Positions 45,739 through 55,015 are shown, numbered from the stretch's first letter. The stretch: DNA of 64,000 nt from Agrobacterium vitis (GCF_014926405.1 NZ_JACXXJ020000005.1:1245001-1309000); one strand, 5' to 3'. Made by a program: numbers and translations. The notes: generated from the letters alone by a model not told the origin.

Positions 45739-46611
45739 ATGACATATATGCTTGCCTGCGCCCTTGCCCGTCGCGAGGCTAAACCTGCAAGTCGCCTGGG
45801 CTTTTCAGTGGTTTTACCTTTGGCCGTGGCTCTTGGTCTTTCCGGCTGCGGATCAGTTCCATTGACGCAATCGGGCTCGCTCAAGTCCTATGACAAGCTG
45901 GGCCCGGTCGAGGGCAAGCTCAGCAAATCGCGGGTGTTTCTGGATGAACGGAGCCTTTTGACGGCCCGCTCAATCGCCATTTCACCGACGAAATTATCGC
46001 CGCAGGCGCGCGCGAAGCTCCATGAGCAAGGCAGCGACCGGCTGGTTTCCAACGCGCTGGATCGGGCATTGTGCATTGATCTCAGCGACAGGTTTCTTGT
46101 GGTTCGCCCCGGCGAACCTGCCGATTTGACCGTGCAAGCGGAGATTACCGACATTGTTCCGACCGGCAAGGTTGCCGCTGGTGTTTCCAAGGTGACAACG
46201 CTTGGAACATCCGCCGTCCTGCCGGTCGGTATTCCCCGTCTTCCGATCGGTCTCGGCGGCCTTGCGGTGGAAGCCGAAGCGCTTACCCCGCAGGGAACAC
46301 AAGTCGCGGCAATCGTCTGGTCCAGGGGTGCAAACTCGATAACCAATGGTCCCCGCGTTTCCGAAGTCGGCGATGCCTATGGTCTGGCCTCAGCCTTTGC
46401 CGGCCAGTTTTCGCAGATGCTGCAAAAAGGCCAGAAACCTTCCGGCATCAATCTATCCTTGCCATCAGGGCAAAAGCTGAAATCGGGACTGGGCGGCGCA
46501 CCCAAGAATGCCGCCTGCGAAGCCTTCGGCCGCGCACCGGGCATTGGCGGAATGGTTGGAACCATGGTCGGCGCGCCGCCATCCTGGTCGGACAAAGCCG
46601 GCAAGCAGTAA
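45739..46611 (+). CDS. DUF3313-type lipoprotein
   Basis: A 290-residue outer-membrane or periplasmic lipoprotein. The signal peptide ends in the lipobox LSGC (Cys at residue 37) after a rather long N-terminal region. The mature domain has the DUF3313 layout: SYDKLGPVEGKLSKSRVF, then VVRPGEPADLTVQAEITD, with glycine-rich strands and a C-terminal PSWSDKAGK. Function unknown. Convergent with the tetR gene. Confidence 0.82.
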   Translation: MTYMLACALARREAKPASRLGFSVVLPLAVALGLSGCGSVPLTQSGSLKSYDKLGPVEGKLSKSRVFLDERSLLTARSIAISPTKLSPQARAKLHEQGSDRLVSNALDRALCIDLSDRFLVVRPGEPADLTVQAEITDIVPTGKVAAGVSKVTTLGTSAVLPVGIPRLPIGLGGLAVEAEALTPQGTQVAAIVWSRGANSITNGPRVSEVGDAYGLASAFAGQFSQMLQKGQKPSGINLSLPSGQKLKSGLGGAPKNAACEAFGRAPGIGGMVGTMVGAPPSWSDKAGKQ

Positions 46612-46667
46612 CGCATACTATCGAGCCTGGAAGCTGATTATCAGTTTCCAGGTTTTAGTCCACGCCA

Positions 46668-47315
46668 TCAGCTTTTGGATGGGCTTTTGTGGCGCAATCC
46701 ATCCATCAGCAATCCGATCAGCCGATGTGAACGGTCGCGCCATTCCGGGGTGTCGGGCATGGAATAGATACTGGACAAAGCGTGCAGCAGGTCAGCCTCG
46801 CCAATATCGTCGCGGATAAGCTGCTGTTCCTGCGCCTTTGTCATCAGCCGGGCTACCGCATCGCGGATTAGGCCAGACCCCTCCGCAAACAGGCTGGAAT
46901 TGGAGTTCATAAGAATTTTCAAACTATTGGCCATGCCGCGTTTGGTGGCGATATAGCCCACGAAGCGCCGCATCCATTCCTCCAGCGCGATATCGGCGGG
47001 CAGCGTGGTCGCAAGCTCCGTCGCTGCTTCTGCCAGGCTTGACAATTCGCGCCGGTAAACCGCCTCAACGAGATGTTCGCGCGTTTGAAAATGGCGGTAC
47101 AGCGTGCCGATGCCGACACCTGCCTGCCGGGCGATATCCTCAAGCGAGGTTTCAACGCCTTTTTCAGCAAAGGCGAGGGCGGCCACCTCGACTAATTTCT
47201 CCCGGTTTCGCTGGGCATCCGCACGCATTTTGGGTGCCTTCGGCGAAGATGTGTTCGAGGCAGCCGATGCCAAAATTCTGCTCCGGGACAATTGGGGCTT
47301 GACGAAAGACGACAA
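46668..47315 (-). CDS. TetR-family transcriptional regulator
   Basis: A 215-residue TetR repressor. The DNA-binding domain occupies about residues 33-80: KLVEVAALAFAEKGVETSLEDIARQAGVGIGTLYRHF is the family helix-turn-helix (positions about 40-76). The rest is an all-helical ligand domain. It is divergent from the molybdenum oxidoreductase operon, so it probably controls that operon and itself; a 24-bp palindrome lies 10 bp upstream of its ATG. A 30-residue N-terminal extension precedes the HTH; a later start is possible. Confidence 0.92.
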   Translation of the reverse strand: MSSFVKPQLSRSRILASAASNTSSPKAPKMRADAQRNREKLVEVAALAFAEKGVETSLEDIARQAGVGIGTLYRHFQTREHLVEAVYRRELSSLAEAATELATTLPADIALEEWMRRFVGYIATKRGMANSLKILMNSNSSLFAEGSGLIRDAVARLMTKAQEQQLIRDDIGEADLLHALSSIYSMPDTPEWRDRSHRLIGLLMDGLRHKSPSKS

Positions 47316-47324
47316 ACCTCTAGT

Positions 47325-47348
47325 TTAAACGGAGGCTCCTCCGGTTAA
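47325..47348. promoter_or_regulatory. Near-perfect palindrome, likely TetR operator
   Basis: TTAAACGGAGG-CT-CCTCCGGTTAA: 11-base arms with one mismatch. It ends 10 bp before the tetR start and lies about 210 bp before the oxidoreductase operon, fitting a TetR-type operator for autoregulation and divergent control. Confidence 0.65.
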
Positions 47349-47558
47349 GGGGGCCTTCCAAGTCATAGTCCAGAAGAGGGGAGGATGTCATGTTAAAAAT
47401 AGTGCGCATCCCCCGTCCTTCAAGTCGGCATCATTTCTGACAGCCAAGGCTGTCCACCATCGCCTTTGAAAATTTTTCGTCCGAGACGGCAAGCCCAATG
47501 CGTTTAAGCAAACGCATGGTGCCTATTCACTCTTTTAAGCGACAGCACGGAGCTTATC

Positions 47559-48032
47559 ATGTCAGGAACACTTCATCTCAGCTTGACCATCAATGGCGCT
47601 GTTCACGAATGTGACGTCGAGCCGCGCGTGACCTTGCTTGACGCGCTTCGCGAGCATTTGTCGATGACCGGCACCAAGAAGGGCTGCGACCAGGGGCAGT
47701 GCGGCGCCTGCACCTGCCATGTCGATGGCAAGCGGGTCCTGTCCTGCATGATGCTGGCAGCACAAGCGGAAGGCCATGCGATCACCACGATAGAAGGCAT
47801 TGCATCGCCAAATGGCGAATTGCATCCGGTTCAAACAGCTTTTCTGGAACAGGATGCCTTTCAATGCGGTTATTGTACACCCGGCCAGATCATGTCGGCT
47901 GTGGCGTGCATCCACGAGGGTCATGCGGGATCGGATGTGGAAATCCGCGAATATATGTCTGGAAACCTCTGTCGATGCGGGGCCTATAACAGCATCGTGG
48001 CGGCGGTGCGTGACGCGGCGGAGGCCGCATGA
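47559..48032 (+). CDS. paoA: Aldehyde oxidoreductase 2Fe-2S subunit, PaoA-like
   Basis: The small subunit of a molybdenum hydroxylase, carrying two [2Fe-2S] clusters. Of 157 residues, the plant-ferredoxin-type cluster is KGCDQGQCGACTC (near residues 45-57) with a following Cys in VLSC, and the C-terminal cluster is CGYCTPGQ near 107 and LCRCGAY near 140. Unlike E. coli PaoA there is no Tat signal, so the enzyme is probably cytoplasmic. ATGA overlap with paoB. First gene of the operon. Confidence 0.93.
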   Translation: MSGTLHLSLTINGAVHECDVEPRVTLLDALREHLSMTGTKKGCDQGQCGACTCHVDGKRVLSCMMLAAQAEGHAITTIEGIASPNGELHPVQTAFLEQDAFQCGYCTPGQIMSAVACIHEGHAGSDVEIREYMSGNLCRCGAYNSIVAAVRDAAEAA

Positions 48033-49015
48033 TGAAGAGCTTTTCCTATAGTCGAGCATCGTCCATACAAGCAGCTCGGGAGGCAACGCACCAACCAGAA
48101 ACAGCGCTGCTGGCCGGTGGTACGAGCTTGCTTGACCTTGCCAAATCCGGTGTTGCGGAGCCGGATAATGTCCTCGATATCAGCCATCTGGCCGGACTTG
48201 GCACCATTACCGTGAACGAAACTGGAGCCACCATTGGCACCTTGGCCAGAATGTCCACCGTGGCCGATCACCCTGCCATAAAGACGCGCTATCCGGCTGT
48301 TGCGCAATCGCTGTCTCTGGCGGCGTCGCCCCAACTGCGCAACATGGCGACGGTTGGTGGCAATCTCATGCAACGCACCCGCTGTTCCTACTTTCGTGAT
48401 CCAGGCACATTTGCAGCCTGCAACAAGCGCGCACCGGGTTCCGGCTGTTCAGCCATCGGCGGCGTGACCCGTAACCATGCTGTGCTTGGCACCAGCGATC
48501 TCTGCATTGCCAGCTACCCCGGCGATCTTGCTGTGGCGCTGACCGCCTTTGGTGCAACGGTGGATTTGGGGGAGCGGCAGATCGCTATCGACGACTTCTT
48601 TTTGCCCTATGGCGATGCCCCGCATCTCGAAACCCTGTTGAAGCCAGGGGAAATGATCCTCTCCATCACCATTCCGACATCCGCTGCGGCTGAAAATTCC
48701 ACTTATCTGAAGATCCGCGACCGTCAGTCCTACGAATTCGCCGCAGCCAGCGCTGCCGTTGGTCTTGAGCTGGAAGAGGATGGCCGCACGATCCGGGATA
48801 TTCGCATTGCGCTTGGTGGCGTGGCCAGCAAGCCTTGGCGGGTCCGCGACGTTGAGCAGGCGCTGATCGGCAAGCTGCTGGAGCCGCAAACCGTCGAGCA
48901 GGCCAGCCGGCTTTCGATGGAAGGTGCGGTGTCGCAGGGCGATAATCACTACAAGATCCAATTGGCGCCGCGCGTTATCGCCCGCGCCGTCCTCACTCTG
49001 GGAGGTCTCGCATGA
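48029..49015 (+). CDS. paoB: Aldehyde oxidoreductase FAD subunit, PaoB-like with 4Fe-4S insert
   Basis: The FAD-binding medium subunit, 328 residues, passing electrons from the molybdenum site. The FAD loop is LLAGGTSLLDLAK and ATVGGNLMQRTRC near residues 110-122. The segment RCSYFRDPGTFAACNKRAPGSGC holds Cys residues with the spacing of the extra [4Fe-4S] cluster known in PaoB, distinguishing it from ordinary xanthine dehydrogenase medium subunits. Translationally coupled on both sides by ATGA overlaps. Confidence 0.92.
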   Translation: MMKSFSYSRASSIQAAREATHQPETALLAGGTSLLDLAKSGVAEPDNVLDISHLAGLGTITVNETGATIGTLARMSTVADHPAIKTRYPAVAQSLSLAASPQLRNMATVGGNLMQRTRCSYFRDPGTFAACNKRAPGSGCSAIGGVTRNHAVLGTSDLCIASYPGDLAVALTAFGATVDLGERQIAIDDFFLPYGDAPHLETLLKPGEMILSITIPTSAAAENSTYLKIRDRQSYEFAAASAAVGLELEEDGRTIRDIRIALGGVASKPWRVRDVEQALIGKLLEPQTVEQASRLSMEGAVSQGDNHYKIQLAPRVIARAVLTLGGLA

Positions 49016-51303
49016 CGATAGTGACAGCACGCAAGCACGGCGATGCCGCCGATGGTGCGGTCGGTGGCCGTCTTTCACGGTTCGAAGGACAGAGAAAAAT
49101 CACTGGGGCTGCCACCTATGCGCTGGAATATCCGGTGGAAAACCCTGCCCATGCGGTGCTGGTGCAGAGCACGATCGCGTCCGGTCGGGTGGTGTCTGTT
49201 GATACATCCGCAGCGAACGCTGCACCGGGCGTATTGATGGTGCTGACGCCGCAGGATGATCTCGGTCTGATCACTGCCTCCGATTGGTACGGAAATCGGC
49301 CCGATAACCAGCCCTATTATCCCTTGTCGAATATAGTAACCTTCAATGGTCAATCGATTGCAGCGGTCATCGCCGAAAGCCGGGAGCAGGCAGCCGAAGC
49401 AGCCAAGCTGGTTCATGTGGTGTATGAAAAATCCATTGTAATCAATGGACTAGACGATCCAAATGCTGGTTCAGGCAAGCTGATGGATAATCTGAATGTT
49501 TCGTGGGGTGATGCCGAGGCGGCGCTGGCAGCGTCCGCAGTGCGCATCGAGGCTGAATATCGGACACCGCGCGAATACCATGTCGCTATGGAACCCCATG
49601 GCCTGACCGCCCAATGGGACGAGGACCAGTTGACGCTGTGGGAGCCGAGCCAATGGACCCACGGTATGGCACGCAGCTACGCTGAATGGTTCGGCCTGCC
49701 GCTGGAGAATGTCCGTATCGTTTCACCATTCATTGGCGGCGGTTTCGGCTCCAAGGCCGGGGCGCTGGCCTATGGCGCGGTGGCAGCAGCCGCAGCGAAA
49801 AAGCTGGGCCGTCCCGTCAAACTGGCCGTCACCCGGCCCCAGAATTTCACCAGTTACGGCGGACGTGCCGCGACGCGCCAAACCATCGCCTTGGGCGCAA
49901 CCCAGGACGGGATTTTACAGGCAATCCTTCATCGCGGTGCCAGTGAGACATCCACCTACATGGACTATCCTGAGCAGACCGGCGCTGCGACACCGATTCT
50001 TTACAAGGTGGAGAATTTCAGTTCCGAGCATCGCGTCGTGCCGGTTAATACAGTGACACCAGGCGCTTTGCGAGGGCCGGGCAAAAATCCCAGCGCCTTC
50101 GGCATTGAATGCGCCATGGACGAACTGGCCGCTGCCATCGGTATGGACCCCCTGGAAATCCGCCTGAAAAACTATGCCGACCGCGATTATCAATCGGGCA
50201 AGCCGTGGTCCACGCGCCAATTGCGCGAGGCCCTCACCCAGGGTGCCGAGGCTTTTGGCTGGTCACGGCGCAGTGCTCAACCCCGGACCATGCGCGACGG
50301 ACGCCAACTGATCGGCTGGGGTATCGGCTGCGGCACGTTTCCAGTCATCCGCGCGCCAAGCGAAGCGATGATACGCATTCTGGCGAGCGGGCGGGTTGAG
50401 GTGGTCAGCGGCGCCATAGACATGGGGCAGGGTACCTATACAATCCTTGCGCAGACTGCTTCCGAAGCGCTTGGCGTGCCTGTCGAGCAGATTGACGTTG
50501 TGCTTGGCGATTCCAGGCTGCCGGGATCGGCTATTGCCGGTGGGTCGATGTTGGCCGGGTCGATCACTGGCGCTGTCCACAAGGCAGCATTGGCCGCCCG
50601 TGACGAAATACTGGCGCTAGCCCTTAACGACGCCAATTCGCCATTCCGCGAGACCGGCGCCAATATTTTGACATTGAGCGATGGCCGGATTGCCATGTCA
50701 CGCGGCGAGGGGCCTTCGATCACCTTGCCCGAGCTGATGACAGCCCTGAACCGCGATGAGATTGAAGTGCGGCGCAATACGTTGCCCGATGATGCCCAAA
50801 GCGCCGCCGACCACAAGGGCGCCTGGACCAGCATGGCAAGAGTGCAAGGCCCGACCATGGGCGACACGTCCATGCACAGCTGGTGCGCTCACTTCGTCGA
50901 AGTTCGGGTCGATGAGGATTTCGGTACGGTCCGGGTCTCGCGCATGGTTTCCGCCTTCGATTGCGGACGGCTTTACAATCCGAAAATGGTGGAAAGCCAA
51001 TGGCGCGGTGGCATCATCATGGGTATCGGCCAGGCTTTGCTGGAGGAGGGGCTGGTGGATAGCCGCAATGGGCGCGTCGTCAACAATAATATGGCGGATT
51101 ATCTCGTGCCGACCAATGCTGACATTCCCGATATCCGGGTTATTTCAGTGGGCATACCTGACTACGAAGCCTCTGCGCTCGGCGGCAAAGGGGTCGGCGA
51201 AGTCGGGATTGTTGGTGTCGCGCCCGCTATCGCCAATGCTGTCTTCCATGCCACCGGCAAGCGTGTCCGCGATCTGCCGATCACTCTGGAAAAGCTCATC
51301 TGA
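49012..51303 (+). CDS. paoC: Aldehyde oxidoreductase molybdenum-binding subunit, PaoC-like
   Basis: The 763-residue catalytic subunit, binding molybdenum cofactor (cytosine dinucleotide in PaoABC). Landmarks are the start of the aldehyde-oxidase domain (RKITGAATYALEYP), PFIGGGFGSKAG near residue 240, TPGALRGPGKNPS near 350, DMGQGTYTILAQTA near 470 and GGKGVGEVGIVG near 725, which contains the base catalyst glutamate. Aromatic or aliphatic aldehydes are the likely substrates; xanthine is less likely given the PaoB-type partner. Confidence 0.93.
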   Translation: MTIVTARKHGDAADGAVGGRLSRFEGQRKITGAATYALEYPVENPAHAVLVQSTIASGRVVSVDTSAANAAPGVLMVLTPQDDLGLITASDWYGNRPDNQPYYPLSNIVTFNGQSIAAVIAESREQAAEAAKLVHVVYEKSIVINGLDDPNAGSGKLMDNLNVSWGDAEAALAASAVRIEAEYRTPREYHVAMEPHGLTAQWDEDQLTLWEPSQWTHGMARSYAEWFGLPLENVRIVSPFIGGGFGSKAGALAYGAVAAAAAKKLGRPVKLAVTRPQNFTSYGGRAATRQTIALGATQDGILQAILHRGASETSTYMDYPEQTGAATPILYKVENFSSEHRVVPVNTVTPGALRGPGKNPSAFGIECAMDELAAAIGMDPLEIRLKNYADRDYQSGKPWSTRQLREALTQGAEAFGWSRRSAQPRTMRDGRQLIGWGIGCGTFPVIRAPSEAMIRILASGRVEVVSGAIDMGQGTYTILAQTASEALGVPVEQIDVVLGDSRLPGSAIAGGSMLAGSITGAVHKAALAARDEILALALNDANSPFRETGANILTLSDGRIAMSRGEGPSITLPELMTALNRDEIEVRRNTLPDDAQSAADHKGAWTSMARVQGPTMGDTSMHSWCAHFVEVRVDEDFGTVRVSRMVSAFDCGRLYNPKMVESQWRGGIIMGIGQALLEEGLVDSRNGRVVNNNMADYLVPTNADIPDIRVISVGIPDYEASALGGKGVGEVGIVGVAPAIANAVFHATGKRVRDLPITLEKLI

Positions 51304-51377
51304 GGAAGACTTCCCGTAAATACCGTCGGCGCTACCTGCGCCGACGGTATGGCGAAGGGAAAGAAAGTGGTGCCTGA

Positions 51378-52310
51378 ATGAACAATACATCCCAAACAGC
51401 CTTCAGGACCTTGGTACCTGAAAGGGCATTTTCGACCGATAGTGCCGCGGATATATTACGGTTCGCGATGGACTGTCTCGACGGCGGGGCAGGCGTCGCA
51501 CTCGCCACTCTTATAGAGATCCGGGGTGGATCCGCGCGTGCACTCGGCGCGCATATGGCGATCCGCGACGATGGCCGTTATTGCGGTTTCGTCTCCGGTG
51601 GCTGCGTCGAGGCAGCGGTGGCCAGTGAAGCGGTGGATGCTATTGGCGAAGGTGCGGATCGCCACGTATTGTTTGGCGAAGGATCGCCGTTTTTCGATAT
51701 CGTGCTGCCCTGTGGCGGCGGCATCACCATCGCTATCCACGTTCTTCGCCACAGCGCGCCGATCCGCACCGTGCTTGATGGCCTTGAAAACAGGTCTCCA
51801 GCTGGTCTGCGCTACGAACCGTCGAAACAGGCCTTAACAGCAGTCGAAGCGCCGCAACGCGCCGGTTGGCAATGCGAAAATTTCGTCACGGTCTACCGCC
51901 CAAAGGCGCGGGTTTTTCTGTCTGGCCGATCTATCGAAGTCGATACGACAGCCAGGATCGCCGAGGCTGCGGGCTATGAAGTTTATCGTCACGATAACGC
52001 CAACCTTGAGCCGGATGTCAGCCGGATTGATGCAGATACGGCAGTGGCGCTTCTGCACCACGATATCGATTTGGAAATACCGGTTCTTCAGGCAGCACTT
52101 GGCGCTGAGCCTTTCTATCTCGGCGCGCTCGGCAGCGCCAGAACCCATGCACGGCGGATGGAACGGCTGCGAGACCTCGGATACAGTGAAACCGACTTAG
52201 CCCGCATCAAATCACCCATCGGCATCTTCAATAGAGCTCGAGATGCCCAGTCCTTGGCATTGTCGGTGCTGGCTGATCTTGCCGCCACACGAGTTGCCCG
52301 GTTCGGGTAA
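51378..52310 (+). CDS. paoD: XdhC/PaoD-like molybdenum-cofactor insertion chaperone
   Basis: A 310-residue XdhC-family protein. The N-terminal XdhC/CoxI domain includes TLIEIRGGSARALGAHM and GFVSGGCVEAAV near residues 36-76, with the key cysteine in GGC. The C-terminal Rossmann-like half has SGRSIEVDTTARIAEAAGYEV and YLGALGSARTHARRM near 245-260. These proteins bind the molybdenum cofactor and insert it, often after sulfuration, into partner enzymes; here the PaoABC-like enzyme. Starts 74 bp after paoC. Confidence 0.9.
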   Translation: MNNTSQTAFRTLVPERAFSTDSAADILRFAMDCLDGGAGVALATLIEIRGGSARALGAHMAIRDDGRYCGFVSGGCVEAAVASEAVDAIGEGADRHVLFGEGSPFFDIVLPCGGGITIAIHVLRHSAPIRTVLDGLENRSPAGLRYEPSKQALTAVEAPQRAGWQCENFVTVYRPKARVFLSGRSIEVDTTARIAEAAGYEVYRHDNANLEPDVSRIDADTAVALLHHDIDLEIPVLQAALGAEPFYLGALGSARTHARRMERLRDLGYSETDLARIKSPIGIFNRARDAQSLALSVLADLAATRVARFG

Positions 52311-52377
52311 ATCTCACTCTTTGGATAGCAATTAGTTCCATAATCTATCTTATCTAACTCTTGTATGTAGAGGGGGT

Positions 52378-53490
52378 GGGTTCAAGGATGAAGTGCGACT
52401 TGCAATAGATAACAAAGGTTTATCGTTTGCAAGGAAGCTGCAATGAAACGCACCTACTCCCATATCGACTTGGACGAACGCCGTAAGATCGCTCGCTGGC
52501 GTATGGCGGGCCAGAGTATTGAGATGATCGCCGAGACACTCGGTCGCCATCGCTCGACGATCTTTCGTGAAATCAAGCGGAATACGTTTATCGATGAGGT
52601 GGTCCCGGACCTCAATGGCTATTACTGCGTCACGGCGCATGACATGGCTTGCGAACGGCGGGCCAAGCTGCGGAAGCTGGCGCGCTTTGCGAATGTGAGG
52701 CAGTCTGTGATCGACCGGATCATGCATGGTTGGTCGCCCCAGCAGATCGCCGGTCGCATGCGGCTGGAACAGCATCCGATCTTTGTCAGTCACGAGACAA
52801 TTTACAAGTTCGCATACTCGGCCGACGGTCATGCCATCAAGCTGTGGCGTCACCTGCCGGAGCATCGAGCTAAGCGACGACCACGACATGCAAGACGTAA
52901 GCATGGTCAAAGGTTTGGCCCGGAACTCAACATTCTGCATCGTCCGAATGTCGTTGCTGAACGCAAGCAGTTCGGACATTGGGAATGCGATCTGATTCAG
53001 TTCCGGAAGAAGTTCGGCAAGGCCAACGTGACATCGCTTGTTGAGCGGGTGAGCCGCTTTACGATCTTGCTACGTAACAATGATCGCCAGTCCCGCCCGG
53101 TCATGGATGGCATCATCCAGGCGCTGAAGAGCCTCCCTCACCTCGCCCGCCGATCGATGACATTTGACCGAGGCACCGAATTCACTGACTGGCCGTACCT
53201 TCAGGCAGGCATAGGCACGCAAACATGGTTTTGTGACCCACAATCGCCCTGGCAAAAAGGAACGGTCGAAAATACCAACCGGCGAGCGCGAAAATGGCTT
53301 TCGAGAGACGTCGATCCCTTGTCCGTAGCCGACACCGATCTGATTGAGATCTGCAATCAACTCAATCAGACACCGCGTAAATGCCTCGGCTACCGAACGC
53401 CGGCTGAGGTCTTCCGCAAGAAACTGCTCGCGCAGATGCGACATGCCAGGTAGCTTGAAAGCCACGCAGGTCGCACTTCGGCGTGAACTC
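52378..53490 (+). mobile_element. IS30-family insertion sequence
   Basis: About 1.1 kb. Imperfect terminal inverted repeats are visible: GGGTTCAAGGATGAAGTGCG… on the left (from 52378) and GAGTTCACGCCGAAGTGCG… (minus strand) on the right (to 53490); they share GTTCA…GAAGTGCGAC.TGC. The transposase gene fills the interior. The motif GGGTGGG occurs near both ends but offset, so I could not define the target duplication or exact ends. It sits just after paoD and before the DUF1349 gene. Confidence 0.75.
52443..53453 (+). CDS. IS30-family transposase
   Basis: A 336-residue DDE transposase. The N-terminal HTH (DERRKIARWRMAGQSIEMIA…GRHRSTIFREIKRN) is the IS30 signature. The catalytic acidic residues lie in HWECDLIQF (about residue 182), SMTFDRGTEFTDW (about 240) and WQKGTVENTNR (about 278). 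The frame is intact to the end, so the element may still move. Confidence 0.95.
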   Translation: MKRTYSHIDLDERRKIARWRMAGQSIEMIAETLGRHRSTIFREIKRNTFIDEVVPDLNGYYCVTAHDMACERRAKLRKLARFANVRQSVIDRIMHGWSPQQIAGRMRLEQHPIFVSHETIYKFAYSADGHAIKLWRHLPEHRAKRRPRHARRKHGQRFGPELNILHRPNVVAERKQFGHWECDLIQFRKKFGKANVTSLVERVSRFTILLRNNDRQSRPVMDGIIQALKSLPHLARRSMTFDRGTEFTDWPYLQAGIGTQTWFCDPQSPWQKGTVENTNRRARKWLSRDVDPLSVADTDLIEICNQLNQTPRKCLGYRTPAEVFRKKLLAQMRHAR

Positions 53491-53571
53491 ACAAGGGTGG
53501 GATCTCTTTTCAAATGCAACTAAGGTCTAAAAACGGTTCCGATCGGTAACGTGGAACGCTTGGCTGCACTG

Positions 53572-54159
53572 CTACGCTGTAAGGTCATGAAGATCGGTCG
53601 TTATCGCCGCGCCTATTGTGAACTCTGAGAACCGAACATCCAGTCCACCTCGTTCCGGCGTACACGCAGTCAAGCCGACGAGATAACGAGAAGCCTCTGG
53701 AAACGGAGCAAGACGCAGTAGCGGCCACACACTGCCATCTGACGATGCCTGAATGCGCATCGCGCCTTCCTTCAGTGTCACCCGAATATAGAAATCTTCG
53801 AGCTCTTTGAAAGGCTGGGATACTGACCAGTCAGATTTCCCATCAGTGATGACCGTACTCAGGAAGCGTTCTCCATCGGTGAATTCCACACCTGTCTTGA
53901 CCCAACGACTTTCGTCAATGCGCACCATAAGGCCAGCTTGGTCATAGAGTGACCGGAACTCCCCCTGGACGCGGACACACGCCGTGAAACCATCATCAAC
54001 GGAAATACCGAGGAAATGCCCGCTGTCGCGCGTAAATCCGTAATGGGTCTTACGCCAGAAATCAGTGTTCGCATCCGTCGTTAGAGTAAGGCCCGTTTTT
54101 GTGGCCTGCCACACTGCCGGTTGATTGAGCCAGTTGGCCTCTTTGAGATTAACGTCCAC
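53572..54159 (-). CDS. DUF1349 domain protein
   Basis: A 195-residue protein of the DUF1349 family (concanavalin-like beta-sandwich). Characteristic segments are TDFWRKTHYGFTRDSGHFLG, YDQAGLMVRIDESRWVKTGVE and DFYIRVTLKEGAMRIQASSDG; the tryptophan pair and the GLMV strand are typical. Biochemical role unknown; yeast YMR262-type relatives were named after enolase regulation, a weak clue. A terminal GGAGGAAAA before the ATG (minus strand) supports the start. Isolated, next to the IS. Confidence 0.87.
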   Translation of the reverse strand: MDVNLKEANWLNQPAVWQATKTGLTLTTDANTDFWRKTHYGFTRDSGHFLGISVDDGFTACVRVQGEFRSLYDQAGLMVRIDESRWVKTGVEFTDGERFLSTVITDGKSDWSVSQPFKELEDFYIRVTLKEGAMRIQASSDGSVWPLLRLAPFPEASRYLVGLTACTPERGGLDVRFSEFTIGAAITTDLHDLTA

Positions 54160-54259
54160 GAGTTTTCCTCCTTAAATTGACCTTCGCCCTCCGGAAGCCA
54201 TTGTGCTGGACGTGAGCGACCGGGAGATCCGCGCTCTGTGCGAACAGCACAAACGTCCT

Positions 54260-55015
54260 CTAGACATCACCCACATGCATCAGCATCCGTGCAGCAATGT
54301 TGCGCTCCGAAGGATAGCCGAAGGCGTTGTTGATATAGGTACGTCCGTCCTTGATGATACGGCGGTTGAGATGGCTGTGGCCGTAGATATGCAGGTGCGA
54401 GCCGAGAGCCGCGATCCTGTCTTCCAACCGGCTGGAGCCAAGCACTGGATAAAGGAATCGGTATTTTTCCGGCATACGCTCCGGCATCAGGTCGATGCGT
54501 GGCAGGAAATGCGAGAAAGACAGGATCGATGAAAATCCTGATGTATCTGGTTCCGCATTGCCACTGTCAAAATACCGGCTGACCTCATCATCGGAACCGC
54601 CTTCCCAATCACAGCGCCGGTAATCCATCCAGGCCTGTTTGAGGATGGAGCCGGGCGGACCGAAAGAGTAATCGTACCAGCCCAGCAGCGGGACGATCAG
54701 CGTGTTGCCGAGTGCCAGTGGTGCCATGCCGATATCCAGATCGGCGCAGGCGGCTTTCAGCCGCTGGAACTTGTCGAAGGATGAGCCCTGCCCTTCGGCA
54801 TCAACCCATAGATCATGATTGCCCGGCACATATAGAACCTTGAAAAATCGCTGGGCCAGGAGCTCCATGACCGTCTGAAACAGCGCCATGCCGTTTGCCA
54901 CGTCGCCGGCAACGATCAGCAGGTCCTGCCGGTAGTTGTGCGTCGAGATCTGCCGGAGCCAGTCCATGTTCTCTTGATGGTCTGCGTGAAAATCCGATCC
55001 GACAAAAATCCGCAT
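54260..55015 (-). CDS. Calcineurin-like metallophosphoesterase
   Basis: A 251-residue metallophosphoesterase. The metal-binding motifs in order are VGSDFHADHQE (D-x-H), IVAGDVANG (GD), VPGNHDLWVDA (GNHD) and LHIYGHSHLNR near residue 218 (GH.H). No signal peptide, so probably cytoplasmic. Substrate unknown; the family includes cyclic-nucleotide and polyphosphate-type phosphoesterases. Monocistronic. Confidence 0.9.
   Translation of the reverse strand: MRIFVGSDFHADHQENMDWLRQISTHNYRQDLLIVAGDVANGMALFQTVMELLAQRFFKVLYVPGNHDLWVDAEGQGSSFDKFQRLKAACADLDIGMAPLALGNTLIVPLLGWYDYSFGPPGSILKQAWMDYRRCDWEGGSDDEVSRYFDSGNAEPDTSGFSSILSFSHFLPRIDLMPERMPEKYRFLYPVLGSSRLEDRIAALGSHLHIYGHSHLNRRIIKDGRTYINNAFGYPSERNIAARMLMHVGDV

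Noticed and set aside
52371..53500. GGGTGGG on both sides of the IS as target-site duplication
   Set aside because: The two copies are at different distances from the inverted repeats, and IS30 elements normally give 2-3 bp duplications.
54160..54259. Possible transposase remnant (reading LDVSDREIRALCEQHKRP)
   Set aside because: Fewer than 30 residues, no clear match to an IS family and no inverted repeats; could be chance.
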